Part shown: piece by piece, positions 21,973-33,284 of the stretch
Position numbering within the stretch: the first letter of the stretch is position 1
Layout of the letters: each line of letters opens with the position of its first letter
Assembly (NCBI GenBank): GCA_902651635.1
Contig: CACRSC010000007.1
Span: 152,604 to 216,603 of the forward strand
Source: Mastigamoeba balamuthi
Taxonomy: Eukaryota; Evosea; Mastigamoebida; Mastigamoebidae
Direction of reading: 5' to 3'
Length of the DNA stretch: 64,000 nt
Notes under the pieces: generated by a model
Database searches by the model: none
Told to the model about the DNA's origin: nothing
The model's input: the letters and a program-made list of their open reading frames with translations, nothing else
Position numbers and translations under genes: made by a program

Positions 21973-24900
21973 TTAGAGACCCTCGGCGACCGCTTCCGGG
22001 GACGGGGGTAGAACCGGGCTCTCGATGCACATCGTTATGGCCCTCACCCACTCGTCGCGCTCCTGCTCTGTCGAGGCCACCATGTGGAGCACACGCACGC
22101 CGGCCTCACCACTGAGGCTGAACATCATCGGTCGTAGCGGATTCGTCCAGACGCACCGCCTGACCAGCTCCATCTCACCCTTGGGCCTCTTGTCCTGCGC
22201 GATATTGTGGTAAGTCAACAGTAGACGCTGTAGTGGGAGCTGTACCCTCGGTGACTTGAAGTAGTAGAGCTTCCCTTTGGTCAGCACGAACCACCGCAGC
22301 TTCCACGACTTGCGCATACCGCCCTGCTTGACGAGCATGCCCTGCTTGCGTATGTCGCCTATCGGTATTGCGGCCGTCCGGGCTCTCTCCTGGCGAGTCT
22401 CGAACTCGAGCTGCGTCGGCGAGTTGAGCACATCGAGTGGGTCACAGCTCTGAGCGGCGGCGCCCGGGACCCTCGCTGCTGCTGCTATGGCGGCGCGTAG
22501 CTCGCTCGACTTGGCCTGGCGGTCGCTCTCTCGGGCAGAGATGTCGCCCTCAAAGGCGAGCTTCGCTGTCTTAACGTCCTTGAGGACCACCGCATAGTTG
22601 TCGATGACGCGCTTGATGACGCCCGGCGCTGCCAGCTCGTTGTCCTTGGCCGAGTAACGGGAGAACTGCGGGTTCCTTAGGGTGTCACGTGTCCTAAGGA
22701 GGCACGGCGCGTACACGGACCTGGTGGGAGACGTCAGTGTTGCACACAAGCCAGGGCGGGGCATACACAAAGTCTGAGAGCGACGCCCTGTCTGGGACGC
22801 TCAGGGAGACAAGGAACTCCACGACGTGCTGCAGAACGAACTGGTTGTACTGGGGCAGTTGCTGCACGACATTCTTCAGCTCCTTCGGCTCTGTTGGAAT
22901 CCAAGGTACTCGTGAGCGTTTCTCGGACGCGGGTTTCACTGTACCTGTTGCGGTCACGAATGGGTGGTACAGGTGGAATGGCACAACAGGCTCTGGAAGC
23001 TTGCGGAGCCAGTAGCGCAGTGTCTCGGAGATGATGTGCGGGGGGACCACAGCCCACTCTACCTGCTGCCCGCGGTTCAGCGTCTCCTTTACCATGGCGA
23101 AGTCCGGGACCTGGGCGACCCTCGGCGGCGGCTCGCAGCGTAACAGCCGCTCCTTGGCAGCGAGCAGCGCATTGGTTGCCTGCGTCAGGAACCTCGGCAC
23201 GCTGAACGAGCTTTCGGATTTGCGTTGCATGAGCTGCGACAACGGCACTCCGAACAGACGCGTGTCTCGCGAGCGGTGCGAGGCGTAGGCGAAAACGTTG
23301 GCCCAGGCAGCCCTGTCCTCGGGTGTCGGGCAGGAGAACTGCACGTTTTCGACCGTGTCTGGCTCCATGGACAGCTCCAGGGTGAGTGGGGCTGTCTTTG
23401 GCGTGAAGACGTCCGCAATGAGCCCAGTCTCGACCTTGAACACGACCTTGTGCTGTGTAAACGCGCGCTTTGTGCAGTAGACCATGTCGGCGAACAGCCA
23501 GACAGTGTATGTTGCCCGCGGAAGCCGCATGGTGGGCACAGTAACTTGCAGAGGTCCCGACCGCAGGAAGATCTTGTTCAGGATCATCTCCTGGAGATAC
23601 TTAAGCTGAGAACGGACGTAATGGGCGCGAATTACGTTCGAATCCTTGAAGACCTCCTGGACTCTCGATAGCTCGTACGACGTGCGCCTCTCGCCAGCAA
23701 ACTCGGCTAGGTCGTGGACAATGTCGTGGGCCATGAGCAGCTCCACTTCGTCCTCGAACTTGGCCTTGGGCTTTGTAGTGGCCTTTCCGCTGATTGGGTC
23801 GACGTCGGGGTCCAAAATGATGCGCTCGTACTGCAGGTCGTACTCCGCCACGCGGTCAAGCGGCATCGTGAGGAGAGTCCCGAGGTCGCTGGTAGAGCCC
23901 GCCTGCTCCTGGCAGGCGCGCAGAAAGGTCCTCACGCTCCTTGAGTGCATCCACTTGCGTAGAGTATCCATTGCCCTCGGGAACAGGTACAGGTAGTCGC
24001 GGTACGTCTTCGTTATCGGTCCCTCCTACGCGCTACTGTGAACAACAGGCAGATGTGGTACACTGATTTGTACCCTCTCGAGGAGCGCCCGCGAGAAGAG
24101 CAGGAGAGGCTCTTTGTCGAACGGAGACGACGAGGCGGTCACGTTGAGCCTCGCCGTGAGCCACTCGTGGTGGCTCACCAGCGTCTCGATCCCGCAGAAC
24201 ATGGTCTCCATGTCCGACTTGAGCACAGTGGCGTACAGCTCCGTGTTCCTCTTCAGGGGCTCCAGCCACCCCTGGTAGACGATATCAGTAAGAGGGGCAC
24301 TGGACCTGAGCTGTTACTTACCGTGATGATCTGCTTCAGCGCGGCGGTGTACTCCCTCTCGGACTTCATCAGCCTGATGACCTGCGGCGACGACGTCGCG
24401 GTGGCACTCGGTGGCCTCTGGGGCAGAGGGGTCTGCTTCATCGACGACCCGGACCCTGACGACATCGTCGCTGCAGCCGGCCTCTGAGGCAGCGGCCCTT
24501 TGTGCGACGCCACCGCCGCTTTGTACTGGAGCCCCAGAGACGATTTGGGCGACGTGCCCGGGGAGGTCAGCCCGACGGGGCAGTGGTGCTGGGGCGGCGA
24601 AGGACGATCGGGCGGCGAGTCGACGACCACGTCGGCCTCTATCATGGCGCTCATGCGGTTCACAGAGGCCGTCTTCAGGGCAGCCCTCGGGATCGGCAGC
24701 CTGGGGCTCGACTCTGGCGCGGCCCTCGGCGACTTGGGCTGCTCAGCCGCGACGGCAGGCTTGGCAGCAACGGCGCCAGCAGCCCCCCGAGCAGGTGACG
24801 GATGCTCTGTCTTCGCGAGGGGCGGAGACGACGGAGCTGGTGGCGCCGGCAGGGCTGGGGGGACCGGGGGCGCAGGCATAAGGGGGGCCATCTTCCGCGG

Positions 24901-26044
24901 CGGCGCCAGCGGAGCACCTCTGCCAGGAGACGACAACGGCGACGAGGCGCTGCGCGAGTGGGACGGCGCCACGCAAGACGCTGGTGACAGCTCCTCCGCG
25001 AGGCCCTCGCTGCCGCTCGAGTCCTTCATGCCCTCTGCCTGCTGCTCGGCGTCCATCTCTGGCAGCACGGGGGTCTTGGGCAGCGGGGGTATCGTCATCG
25101 AGAGCCTCGTGGCCTTGGGGTGGCTGAACAGCATCTTCTCTGGCGGCGGTGGCAGCGCGGCCTCGTCGAGCTTCTGGATCGAGTCCCTGTGGTCGCGGTC
25201 GTACTGCTCCAGCGCCGCCTTGCGCGCCTCGAGCAGGCTCGTCTGCGCGCGGGGCCGCACGCCGATCTGCAGCGGGGGCTGGCACGGGGGCACGTCGGGG
25301 TCCTCGGACGGCCGCGCGTGGCCCCACGTGAACAGCGCGTCCTTGCCCGCCATCGCCGACGCCAGCGACCGCGCGAGCTCCGCCTCCTTTGTCGGCGACA
25401 TCGACTGCAGCTCGGGCACGAACGCGTTGCTCTGCACCATCGACCCCAGCAGCCTCTTGAACCTGCGGCCGGGGCGTGGGTCAGTCAGCACGGGCGGGGC
25501 GGGGGAGGCGCTGTGGCTGCAGCGTGCCCGTGCTTCCAGTACGACACGGCGTCGTCTCCGCGGGCCTGCAGGACCCACTCGCGGTCCAGCGTGCAGAGCT
25601 GGAACGTGCACGCATGGTCCGCCTCGTCGGTGCGCAGGGCAAACGCGCTCCGCAGATCGATGAACCCCTGGGCGCGACTGCCGTGAGCTCTCCGCGGGGG
25701 GTCGTAGTGTGGCCGTGAGGTGTGGGGGTCAGAGGGTGGGTGGGGGTCGAAGAGCGCGCAGACCTTGCGGGTGCGGGCGGTGCGCGAGATGAAGTACGAG
25801 AGCGTGTAGACGTCGCCTGAGTTGGTGAACCAGCGCTTCTGGTAGTAGTTCGACTCGCGGCGTGTCTTCCAGAGCCACCCCTCGAGCACCAGCGACTGGT
25901 GCCCCCACCACCACCACCATCACGCAGCTTAGGCAACTTAACTGACGAGGAGCGGACAGGGAAAAGCGGCATGGGGCGCGACGGGAGCGTGCGGCGCACG
26001 TCGGTGGCCTCGAGGAGGCTGAAGATGTTGCCCCTGGCGGCCAT
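21973..26044 (-). CDS. Rho-family GEF/GAP fusion (PH-DH-RhoGAP-PH)
   Basis: The gene reads leftward from ATG 26044 and combines activator and inactivator modules for Rho GTPases. The first PH domain begins LEGWLWKTRRES near 25890. A long Pro/Ser/Ala-rich linker (25450-24400) follows. The DH (RhoGEF) domain starts at SEREYTAALKQIITV (about 24360-24320), continues through MFCGIETLVSHHEWL, and ends LGTLLTMPLDRVAEYDLQYE (about 23880-23820). A PH-like stretch comes next. The RhoGAP-like domain (SETLRYWLRKLPEPVVPFHL near 23010, KELKNVVQQLPQYNQFVLQH near 22850) leads to a C-terminal PH domain (KQGMLVKQGGMRKSWKLRWF near 22350-22290). The RhoGAP arginine-finger region is not obvious, so GAP activity is uncertain. 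Introns are short; the first is probably 47 nt with donor GTTAAG, and one near 22725-22780 splits the GAP domain. Dictyostelium has comparable GEF-GAP fusions. Confidence 0.82.
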
Positions 26045-26313
26045 GGGCCCGCGGTCCTGCGATCCCGAGGTTAGGGAGAGGTGCAGCCCACCCCGCCTGT
26101 GACAGATCCTTCGCGGTTGCTGAGATCGATGTACACTAAATATCAGATTCTCCTGTCATCGCGTCCCAGCTCCGCCGGGCCCCGCTGCTCCTGGCCGAGG
26201 CACACTCGGAGTCTACACCGGGCAGAGGCTGGGCGGGACGTCGCTCTGGTCGCACAGCGGTATCCCCGGGGAATCTTGAAGAGATTCCGAGATACCGTTT
26301 GGCTGGAGCTGAG

Positions 26314-29300
26314 ATGCTTCATCTCGGTGCGGGAGTCCCCGGCCTCTCTGGCACGGCCGGCGCCTGACAGCTGTGGCCCGCAGGTGTCAAGACGTTCTTC
26401 GTGCGCGCCCCGAGGGCCGAGGAGCTGGCGCGGCCGCAGCAGCACCCGCCGGCCAGCGTGGTGGCCGGGAGGTTCCAGCACCTCAAGCCCCTCCGCAGCG
26501 CCTCGCTCTGCGAGTACATCGACCTCGTCAAGGGCAGGAACGGTGCGCCCTCGCCCTCAGCCGCCCCTCCCACGGGGCACGTGAGCTCAGCCGCGCGCGT
26601 CCCTCGCCAGAGCGGATCTTCCTCGTCTCGGAGCACTACAAGAGGTCGCTGGCCGACGAGCTCGCCGAGTGCGCTGCGTGCGTCCACTCCCTCCCGCCCC
26701 CCGTCGCCCGGCGTGCTGCCGGCGGTGCTGCCTGCGAGGGGGACGTGGGCTGTGCTCCTCTCTCCCTTGCCGGGGAGGCTGGGCGCGGCTCAGATGGCAC
26801 GCTGGTGGTGCGCCACAGGGAGGGGAGGGGGATCGGCGAGGCCAGGGCTGCTGCTGTTGCGCACGGCGTGCTCAGGGCGCTCTGCGTCCTGTCCTCGCAT
26901 GGCATCACGTCCCGCAACGTCTCCCCCAGCACCATCGTCACCCCAGTTGCCCGCCTCCTCCTTGCCGCTGCCCTCCCCGCTCCCCCCGCCCGCAGTGGTC
27001 TTATGGGGACCGGCCCCGTGGCCGCGCCTTGGGCAGGGAGACCGCGTGATGCTGGCGGACTACGGCCTGTTCTACATGACCAAGGAGTGCTCGCAGGTCG
27101 ACTTCGTGGTCGGCGAGCCGCACTCGATGGCGCCAGAAGCCATCGCGCTCGGCCCCCGCGCTGCTGTAGGGCCCAAGGCGGACGTCTGGTCCCTGGGCGT
27201 CGCGATGCTGGCGATGGTGTGCGGCTCGCTGCCCTGGGCCTCGGAGAAGGACCCCTCCGCGGTGCTCAGCGCTGTGCTCGAGGTCGCCGGCGTCGGGCGG
27301 CCCTCGGACTGCGTCGACGAGTGGGTCGCCGGCAAGTCTGCGCACTCGCCGCAGGGGCTCGCGGAGTCGTGGGGGTCGTTCTCCGAGGGCTTCAGGGACG
27401 TCGTTCGGCGCTGCCTGACCCCGGACCCCGTCAGCAGGCCGTGCGCGGCGATGCTGCTCGACCACCCGTACTTTGCCCCGCTGGCCGTGAGCCTCTGCCA
27501 GGCAGGGGTCCGCTGGGAGCAGAAGCCCGTCCTCCACTGTCTCTCGGACACGGGCTCGCAGTCGGCAGCGGAGCGGCGCGTTTACGCCTCGGATGGTGCG
27601 ATGCCCTCCTTGGCCGCGGGGCTGTGGCTCAGCTTGTCGCCCTGCAGCTGACGAGAACGCGTTCCACGGCCCCAACGGGCGCGACCTGACGCTGGAGGAG
27701 ATCTTCCACCTGTGGAAGATACACGGCGGGGACCTCGAGGAGGAGCTGTCGAGGTTCTTGCAGATGACGCCGCCCGTGCTGTCGGTGCCCTTCCTGCTGC
27801 GGGGCTACTACAGCAGCAGGAGGGCAGCGGAGACGCGGCAGGGGTTCCTGTACGACGAGTCCATCATCCCCGTCTCTCTCGACAAGCTCCGACAAGCGTA
27901 CAGCTGGCGTGGCCCGCTCTGCCAGCACTCAACTCCCGTGGGGCAGGCTGTCGTTCAGGAGGGTCACCACGCCCAAGTCGATCGGCGCTGAAGACCGCTG
28001 CTCGACACACTCGCCGTCGTTGGTCGCGATGGCGGACCCCGGCTCACCGAAATTCGGCGAGGTGTACTCGGCACTGCTGCAGCAAGAAAAGAGCGTGTGG
28101 GGAGACGTCTCTGTACGGCGCACAAGCCCCCTGCGGCCAGTACTCAACGGAGTCGCCAGAGTGCCGAGAAGGATGCGGACGTCGACTACCAGAGGCACAG
28201 AGTGGAGCTTTTCCGGTTTGCGCAGTTCTTCATCTTGTCTTCTGAAACACACCCGCAGAGAGCTGTTAGACAGATACAAAGCCGACCACGACCACTCGGA
28301 CGAGATCAGAGAGGAGATCATACGGCAGGCGATGTCGGGCGTGCCTCCGGTGCACCGCGCAGAGATATGGGCAGTTGCTCTGGGCATTCGAGATGAAGAC
28401 ATGTGGAACGAGTACCAGAGGAGCGTACAGGATGGCGAGGGCCCGCTGGACAAGCAGCTGGACGTCGACATCCTCCGGTGCCACCAATACAACCAGATCC
28501 TCGCATCGCCCGAGGGCCAGAGGAAGCTCAAGCGGATCCTCAAGGCGTGGCTCGTCGCAAACCCCGGGCTGACCTACTGGCAGGGTAAGACAGCGCCTGC
28601 GCACTGGCGTTGGTCCTCACCTCTGTGCGACAGGGCTCGACTCTGTGCTCGCCCCCTTCGTGGCTTTGAGCATGAACGAGGCGATGGCGTTCTGCTGTCT
28701 CAACAAGTTCGTCAGCACGTACCTGCCCAACTTCTTCACCAAGGACAACTCGCCTTTCATGCAGGAGTATCTTCTGATGTTTAGGTGAGAGCCCTCGCCT
28801 GGCGACCTTGTGCTGGAGCTGTGGTCTCAGTGCGCCCTGTAGGCAGATACTGGCGTACCACGACCCCGTGCTGGTCTGCCACTTGATGAAGATAGGGTTC
28901 ACTCCGAGCCTCTACGCCATCTCGTGGTTTATGACAGCATTCACTCGTTGCGAAATTCCTCCCACCATTACACCCATCGAAGTACTCAGTTGCTCCCCGC
29001 AGACGTTTTCCCTTTGGACAAGATCTACTCGCTGTGGGACAAGCTTCTGTTCTCCACGCCTGCGCTGTCCTTTCTCATTGGCGTGGAGATGCTCGTCCAG
29101 CTGCGGGACACCATCCTGTCCTCCTCGTTCGACTCGTGTGTCCTGCTGTTCGGCAACCTCCCTGTCTTTGGTGAGATGAGCTCTCGGGCTGCTGCTTGCG
29201 TCTGACGCTCGGTCGGCCCTCGCTCCAGAGATCGACGAGTGCATCCACAACGCCGTGGAGAAGCTCGCCATCACGCCGCTGACGATGTGGGAGATGTACC

Positions 29301-29725
29301 CGATGCACTGGTTCTCTCAGAGCACGTTCCGCCTGAGGTACCAGGAGTACTCGCCGCGCATCCTGCTGCCCGACCTGATGAAGCTCACCGAGAACGCCGC
29401 GCTCCTCGACATACGATCACCCGCAGAGTACGGCAGCCCCCGCCCCTCTGAGGCCGCTCCCTAAGGCAGGCCGGCGCATTCCAGGTTCCAGGCCTCGAGG
29501 TTCCCGGGGTCGGTCAACGTCAACTTGTCCAAGCCCAAGCACCTCTGGAGCAACCTGGAGAGGTACAGGGGCAGGCCGATCGTGGTCATCGGGAACAGCG
29601 ACAGCGGCACGCAGTTCGCCAACGAGCTCGTGTCGAGGGGGTTCCCGCTCGTGTGCGCGCTCAACGGGGGCTTCCAGTACCTGCTCTCCGACGCCCCCGC
29701 TCTGCTCGAGAAGAGCACCAAGTAG
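26314..29725 (+). CDS. TBCK: TBCK: kinase-like, TBC and rhodanese domains
   Basis: TBCK proteins join a pseudokinase, a Rab-GAP TBC domain and a C-terminal rhodanese; in animals they belong to the FERRY endosomal mRNA-transport complex. Mapped exons are 26314-26326, 26384-26542, 26611-26677, 26819-26936, 27037-27595 and 27648 onward, with further exons to 29725. The tiny first exon (MLHLG) splices onto [13 protein letters not shown], matching the family N-terminus. The kinase-like part has [13 protein letters not shown], lacking the catalytic Asp, and ADYGLFYM in place of DFG, so it is a pseudokinase. The TBC domain spans about 28300-29330 ([40 protein letters not shown]). The rhodanese spans about 29405-29725 ([22 protein letters not shown]), and its catalytic Cys is not evident. 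Exon joins at about 27890-28030 are unresolved. Confidence 0.9.
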
Positions 29726-29854
29726 CAACAGACCCACCCTGTTGTGCTTGCCCATCGCGTACTCGTCTCTTGCTCTGCCCGCTAGGGAACGTGCCCAGTG
29801 GCATTGTGTGTGCGTTGGCGGTAACGCTCGGAGTCAGTCGATTAGAGGCTGCTG

Positions 29855-30208
29855 CTACACAAACGGCGGTGGGCCCGCAGAGCGCCCTCTTCTCGCGAGC
29901 TGCTCGCTCCTCTCCCTCATCTGCTCCGCAAACGCCTCGCCCGCAGCGACCCAGTGCGCGACCTTCTCCTCCGTCTGCGCCGCGCGCTTGGCCGCGGCCC
30001 TCGCGCGCGCCTTGTACTCGTCTCGCTCCCGCAGCGCGGCGGCGAGCTCTGCCCGCGCGGGCCCGTTGAGCGCCTCGGTCAGCTCGCGCAGGGCGGCCCT
30101 GTGCCCGTCGGTCAGCTCGCGCACCTCGGCGGCCTCGCGGGCGTACTGGTCGCGCTCGTCGCGCGCCGCGTCGATCTCGCGGCGCANAATTGAACCCCGA
30201 TCAGCCAT
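29855..30208 (-). CDS. Short coiled-coil ORF, possibly truncated at an ambiguous base
   Basis: This ORF of 117 codons is rich in A, R and E, with strong helical and coiled-coil character (REIDAARDERDQYAREAAEV, then ALRERDEYKARARAAAKRAA). No family is recognisable, because such composition is generic. An ambiguous base at 30187 falls eight codons from the proposed ATG at 30208. The sequence beyond it turns abruptly AT-rich, so the N-terminus may be an artefact of an assembly join and the true gene longer. Its 3' end faces the TBCK stop at a distance of 129 bp. Confidence 0.4.
   Translation of the reverse strand: MADRGSIXRREIDAARDERDQYAREAAEVRELTDGHRAALRELTEALNGPARAELAAALRERDEYKARARAAAKRAAQTEEKVAHWVAAGEAFAEQMRERSEQLARRGRSAGPPPFV
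30187..30187. other. Ambiguous base (N)
   Basis: This is the only non-ACGT symbol in the window. Composition changes sharply here, from about 70% GC coiled-coil coding sequence on the left to AT-rich sequence on the right. It may be a base-call ambiguity or a contig join. Confidence 0.95.
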
Positions 30209-30499
30209 GTGACAGACGGCTATACTAAACCGTTATACTACTGAGGATTGCACAAAAATTGTTTTCCTGAGCATCATCACGGTGCCGACCGGACTGATCT
30301 CATCTATCCAGTTGCCACGATACAGTCTCGTGAAGACCAGACCTTAGCGTTTGATCATTGATTGTCGCTTGTTCCTCGAACTGTGTTTAACGTGTGCGCT
30401 TACAAGGGGGAATAGAATGGTGGCTGCCAAGACCACGTTTGCTCCACTTCCCTCGGCACAGCGAGCCGGGCACAGCAAGCAATTCGGAGGCGACGCAGC
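30209..30499. other. AT-rich spacer without a gene
   Basis: About 290 nt between the coiled-coil ORF and the end of Sua5. I see no ORF with coding character. The sequence is AT-rich on both sides of 30250 and probably holds the Sua5 3' end. Confidence 0.5.
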
Positions 30500-31851
30500 C
30501 TACGGCGACTGCTGCGACGGGTCGATAGTGCGCACGGCCGCCTTGTGCAGGCGGTTCATGACGGCGAGGCCCTGGTGCTGGTCGCGGATGCCCTCGACGA
30601 CGATCTCGTCGACGCGGTCGCCGTCGAGGTCCCTCAGCGCGGCGAACAGGTTGTGCTCGATGTCGGCGAGCGACGAGGCCTCGTCGCCGAGGTCCCTGAC
30701 CGTCACGTCCGCCAGCACTTCGGACGAGTACTCCCAGTCCTTGTGCGTGCGCACGAACCCCACGCGCAGCTTGCGCCCCTTGGCCTCGCGGATCGCCGCC
30801 TCGACGGCTGCGACCGACAGCTCGGGGTTGGCAGCGCGCAGGACGAGCACGACGGCGGCCCGCGGGCTGTAGTGGCGGTACTTGAGCCCGGGCGTCGGCG
30901 GGTGCGCCAGCATCGCGGCGGCGGTGCCGACGGCGAGCGAGGAGAAGAGGTGCATGTCGGGCACGACCGTCTTGAGCTGCTCGAGCGTGACGCCGCCCGG
31001 GCGCAGGACCAGCGAGCGCTCGGGGTCGACGACCGTCGACTCGACGCCAAACTCACACGCGCCGCCGTCGATGATGAGCGGGATGCGGCCCTTGAGGTCC
31101 TCGTAGACGTGGTGCGCCCGCGTGGGGCTCGGCCTGCCGCTGGCGTTGGCGCTGGGCGCTGCGATCGGCACCTGCGCAGCAGCGCAGTGGAGGGAACGAC
31201 GTTCGTCAGGGGCGATGGCGTCAGCGGGGCAATTTGTTCATCAGAAATGCCTCGATGCCTCTTGCGGTAACGCTGCACAGCGCGCACAGGGCCCGCGCGC
31301 CCGTAGCCCCCCCTCTTGCAGCCCCCTCGTGGGCACTACAGCCCCCTCTCCTCCGAAGGCTCGGTAGAAACGTAGCCCCACGCAAGAGCATTTTTCACCA
31401 ACCAGTGGGCTGAGGGAGGGCAGCGCAGAGAACGCACGCCCGAGAGCTCGATGAGGCGGCGCGCGATGGGGTGCGAGGGCATGCGGACGGCGACCGTGTC
31501 GAGGCCCGCCGTGACGACGTTGGGCACCGCCGGGGTGCGCGGCATGACGAGCGTCAGGGGCCCGGGCCAGAACCTGTCCGAGAGCCTCCTCGCCGCGTCG
31601 CTCACGCGCGAGGCCAGCGGGGGCAGCATGCTCGACTGGCTCACGTGCACGATGAGCGGGTTGTCTGCGGGCCGGCCCTTGGCGGCGAAGACGCGCGCGA
31701 CGGCGGCGGCGTCGAGGGCGTTGGCGCCCAGGCCGTAGACCGTCTCCGTCGGGAACGCGACGACCTCGCCGGCGCGCAGCAGGGCGACGGCCTCGGCGAG
31801 CTCCTCGTCGGCGAACGAGTTGGGGTCGACCTTGATCACCTTTGTCTCCAT
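30500..31851 (-). CDS. SUA5: Sua5/YrdC threonylcarbamoyl-AMP synthase
   Basis: Sua5 makes threonylcarbamoyl-AMP from threonine, bicarbonate and ATP, the first step of t6A37 formation in ANN-decoding tRNAs. Two exons (31851-31438 and 31171-30500) give about 361 residues. The YrdC domain shows EVVAFPTETVYGLGANA, KGRPADNPLIVHV, and across the junction VPIAAPSANASGRPSPT, where the split is exactly in phase 0. A C-terminal Sua5 domain follows the linker PGLKYRHYSP, which is the conserved lid of the active site. So this is the long, two-domain form rather than the YrdC-only form. The single intron (31172-31437, 266 nt, donor GTGCGT) is long for the window. It could be cytosolic or organellar; no clear presequence is visible. 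Confidence 0.94.
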
Positions 31852-32121
31852 GAGATGCGCTCCGGGGGGGCTTATCTTTGGGGAGTATGCGGCGCCTTCG
31901 GGGATCGTGTGGGCACGCAGAGCAAAAATCTGGGAGGAAAAGCCGGGGAATGCGTCACAAAAATCACGTCACCATTCTCGCACATGTCTCCGACGCTGCC
32001 GCAACACCTCAAATCGCGCACGCGGACCTCAAAGGCAAGAGCTGGACAGTGAACAGTGTCTCATTTTATTCTCTGTTTCCAGGGTTTCTGGTAACTCCAG
32101 GATTCACCGCCGGCCTAGTGC

Positions 32122-32997
32122 TCACTGGCTGCTGAAGAACGCGGCGACGGTCTCGCTCAGCGTGGTGGTGGGGTGCCCGATGACGGTCCTGAGTGTGCCG
32201 GACTTGTCGATCATCTCGCCCCTCCCGATTGCCTCGTCGCTGCTGGTGAACACCTCGGGCAGCGGCGGGGGCATCACCTTGGCCAGCCCCGCACGCGCCT
32301 CGGCAGGCGTCACCTTGCGGAACGCCACGGCCTTGCCGGTCCTCTTGGCTACCGCCTCTGCGATCTGCGGCAGCGTGACCTCCTCGTCCCCTGCCAGCTC
32401 CAGCACGGCTCCCGCGTACGTCGTGGGGCCCTTGAGCAGCACGACAGCCCCGGCCTCCGCGAGGTCCGTGCGAGCCGCAGGAGTCAGCGTGGGCACGGCG
32501 GTGCACGACGTCACAGCCCCCGACGTCGCAGCCTCGCCGATGACGTTCTCGGTATACCACGTGTTGCGCAGGATGGCGAACTTGAGGCCACTGGACTTGA
32601 GGGCCCTCTCGGTCTCCTTGTAGTCGCCTGCCATAATGGCGCCAGTCTCGGAAGCCTTGAGCAGGCTGATCGCCGCCAGGAACTCCACGCTGGCGGCCTT
32701 GGACGCCTCGATGACGGCCTTGTGCTGATCGGCGCGCGAGTGGAAGAGGTCCGGCGACGGGACGAGCAGCAGCCTGGTCACCCCGGCCTCGCGGATGGCT
32801 CGTGCCTGGTCAGCCACGGGCGACGTGTAGTCGAGCGAGGCCACGCGGACGCCCTGGGCGGCCAGAGCAGAGGCCTTGGAGGGCGTGTGGACAAAGGCGA
32901 CGATGTCCTTGGGGGCTGCGCCGCGCTTGATGAGGTGCTGGATGGCGAGGCTGCCGAGGTGTCCGCTGGCGCCAGTCACTCCGTAAATGGTCTTCAT
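32122..32997 (-). CDS. NmrA-like NAD(P)H:quinone reductase (QOR2/YtfG type)
   Basis: A single exon of 291 codons encodes a Rossmann-fold short-chain reductase. The N-terminal motif GVTGASGHLGSLAIQHLIKR binds NAD(P)H. Further matches to bacterial YtfG/QOR2 include SLLKASETGAIMAGDYKETE, FAILRNTWYTEN, LELAGDEEVTLPQIAEAVAK and the distinctive tail VIGHPTTTLSETVAAFF. QOR2 enzymes reduce quinones with two electrons and are common in bacteria and fungi. The start is the ATG at 32997; the frame runs further upstream without support. The lack of introns and the bacterial-type full-length match allow lateral acquisition, although codon use is the same GC-rich type as its neighbours, so any transfer is old. 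Confidence 0.88.
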   Translation of the reverse strand: MKTIYGVTGASGHLGSLAIQHLIKRGAAPKDIVAFVHTPSKASALAAQGVRVASLDYTSPVADQARAIREAGVTRLLLVPSPDLFHSRADQHKAVIEASKAASVEFLAAISLLKASETGAIMAGDYKETERALKSSGLKFAILRNTWYTENVIGEAATSGAVTSCTAVPTLTPAARTDLAEAGAVVLLKGPTTYAGAVLELAGDEEVTLPQIAEAVAKRTGKAVAFRKVTPAEARAGLAKVMPPPLPEVFTSSDEAIGRGEMIDKSGTLRTVIGHPTTTLSETVAAFFSSQ

Positions 32998-33284
32998 CGC
33001 TGGGTCTCTGTTGTTCGTCGGAATATTACTGTCTGTACTCACAACTGGGGAAGCCGACGAATGTCGTTGACGTGGTGACGGGTCGGGAAGTTGTGGGTAG
33101 CCTGTGGACTTTGGAAAACGCTGCACATTATTCGGTGATGCAACGGGTAGCGATGGGTAGCTCTCCCGAAAAAGGGCAACCCGACTATGAATCATGGGTA
33201 GCCGCGGGGAGTGGATGGAAAAGACACACACATCACGCAAAATGGACCCGGCTGTGCAGATCAGTTCTCCTCAGCGCCGTGCTC

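Noticed and set aside
25898-25922. (GGT)n / (CCA)n simple repeat near the RhoGEF/GAP start
   Set aside because: A short low-complexity run that falls inside the probable first intron; too short to be a meaningful repeat feature.
33061-33200. Repeated GGGTAGC-like words upstream of the QOR2 gene
   Set aside because: Only a few loosely spaced copies; not regular enough to call a repeat array or a telomere-like tract.
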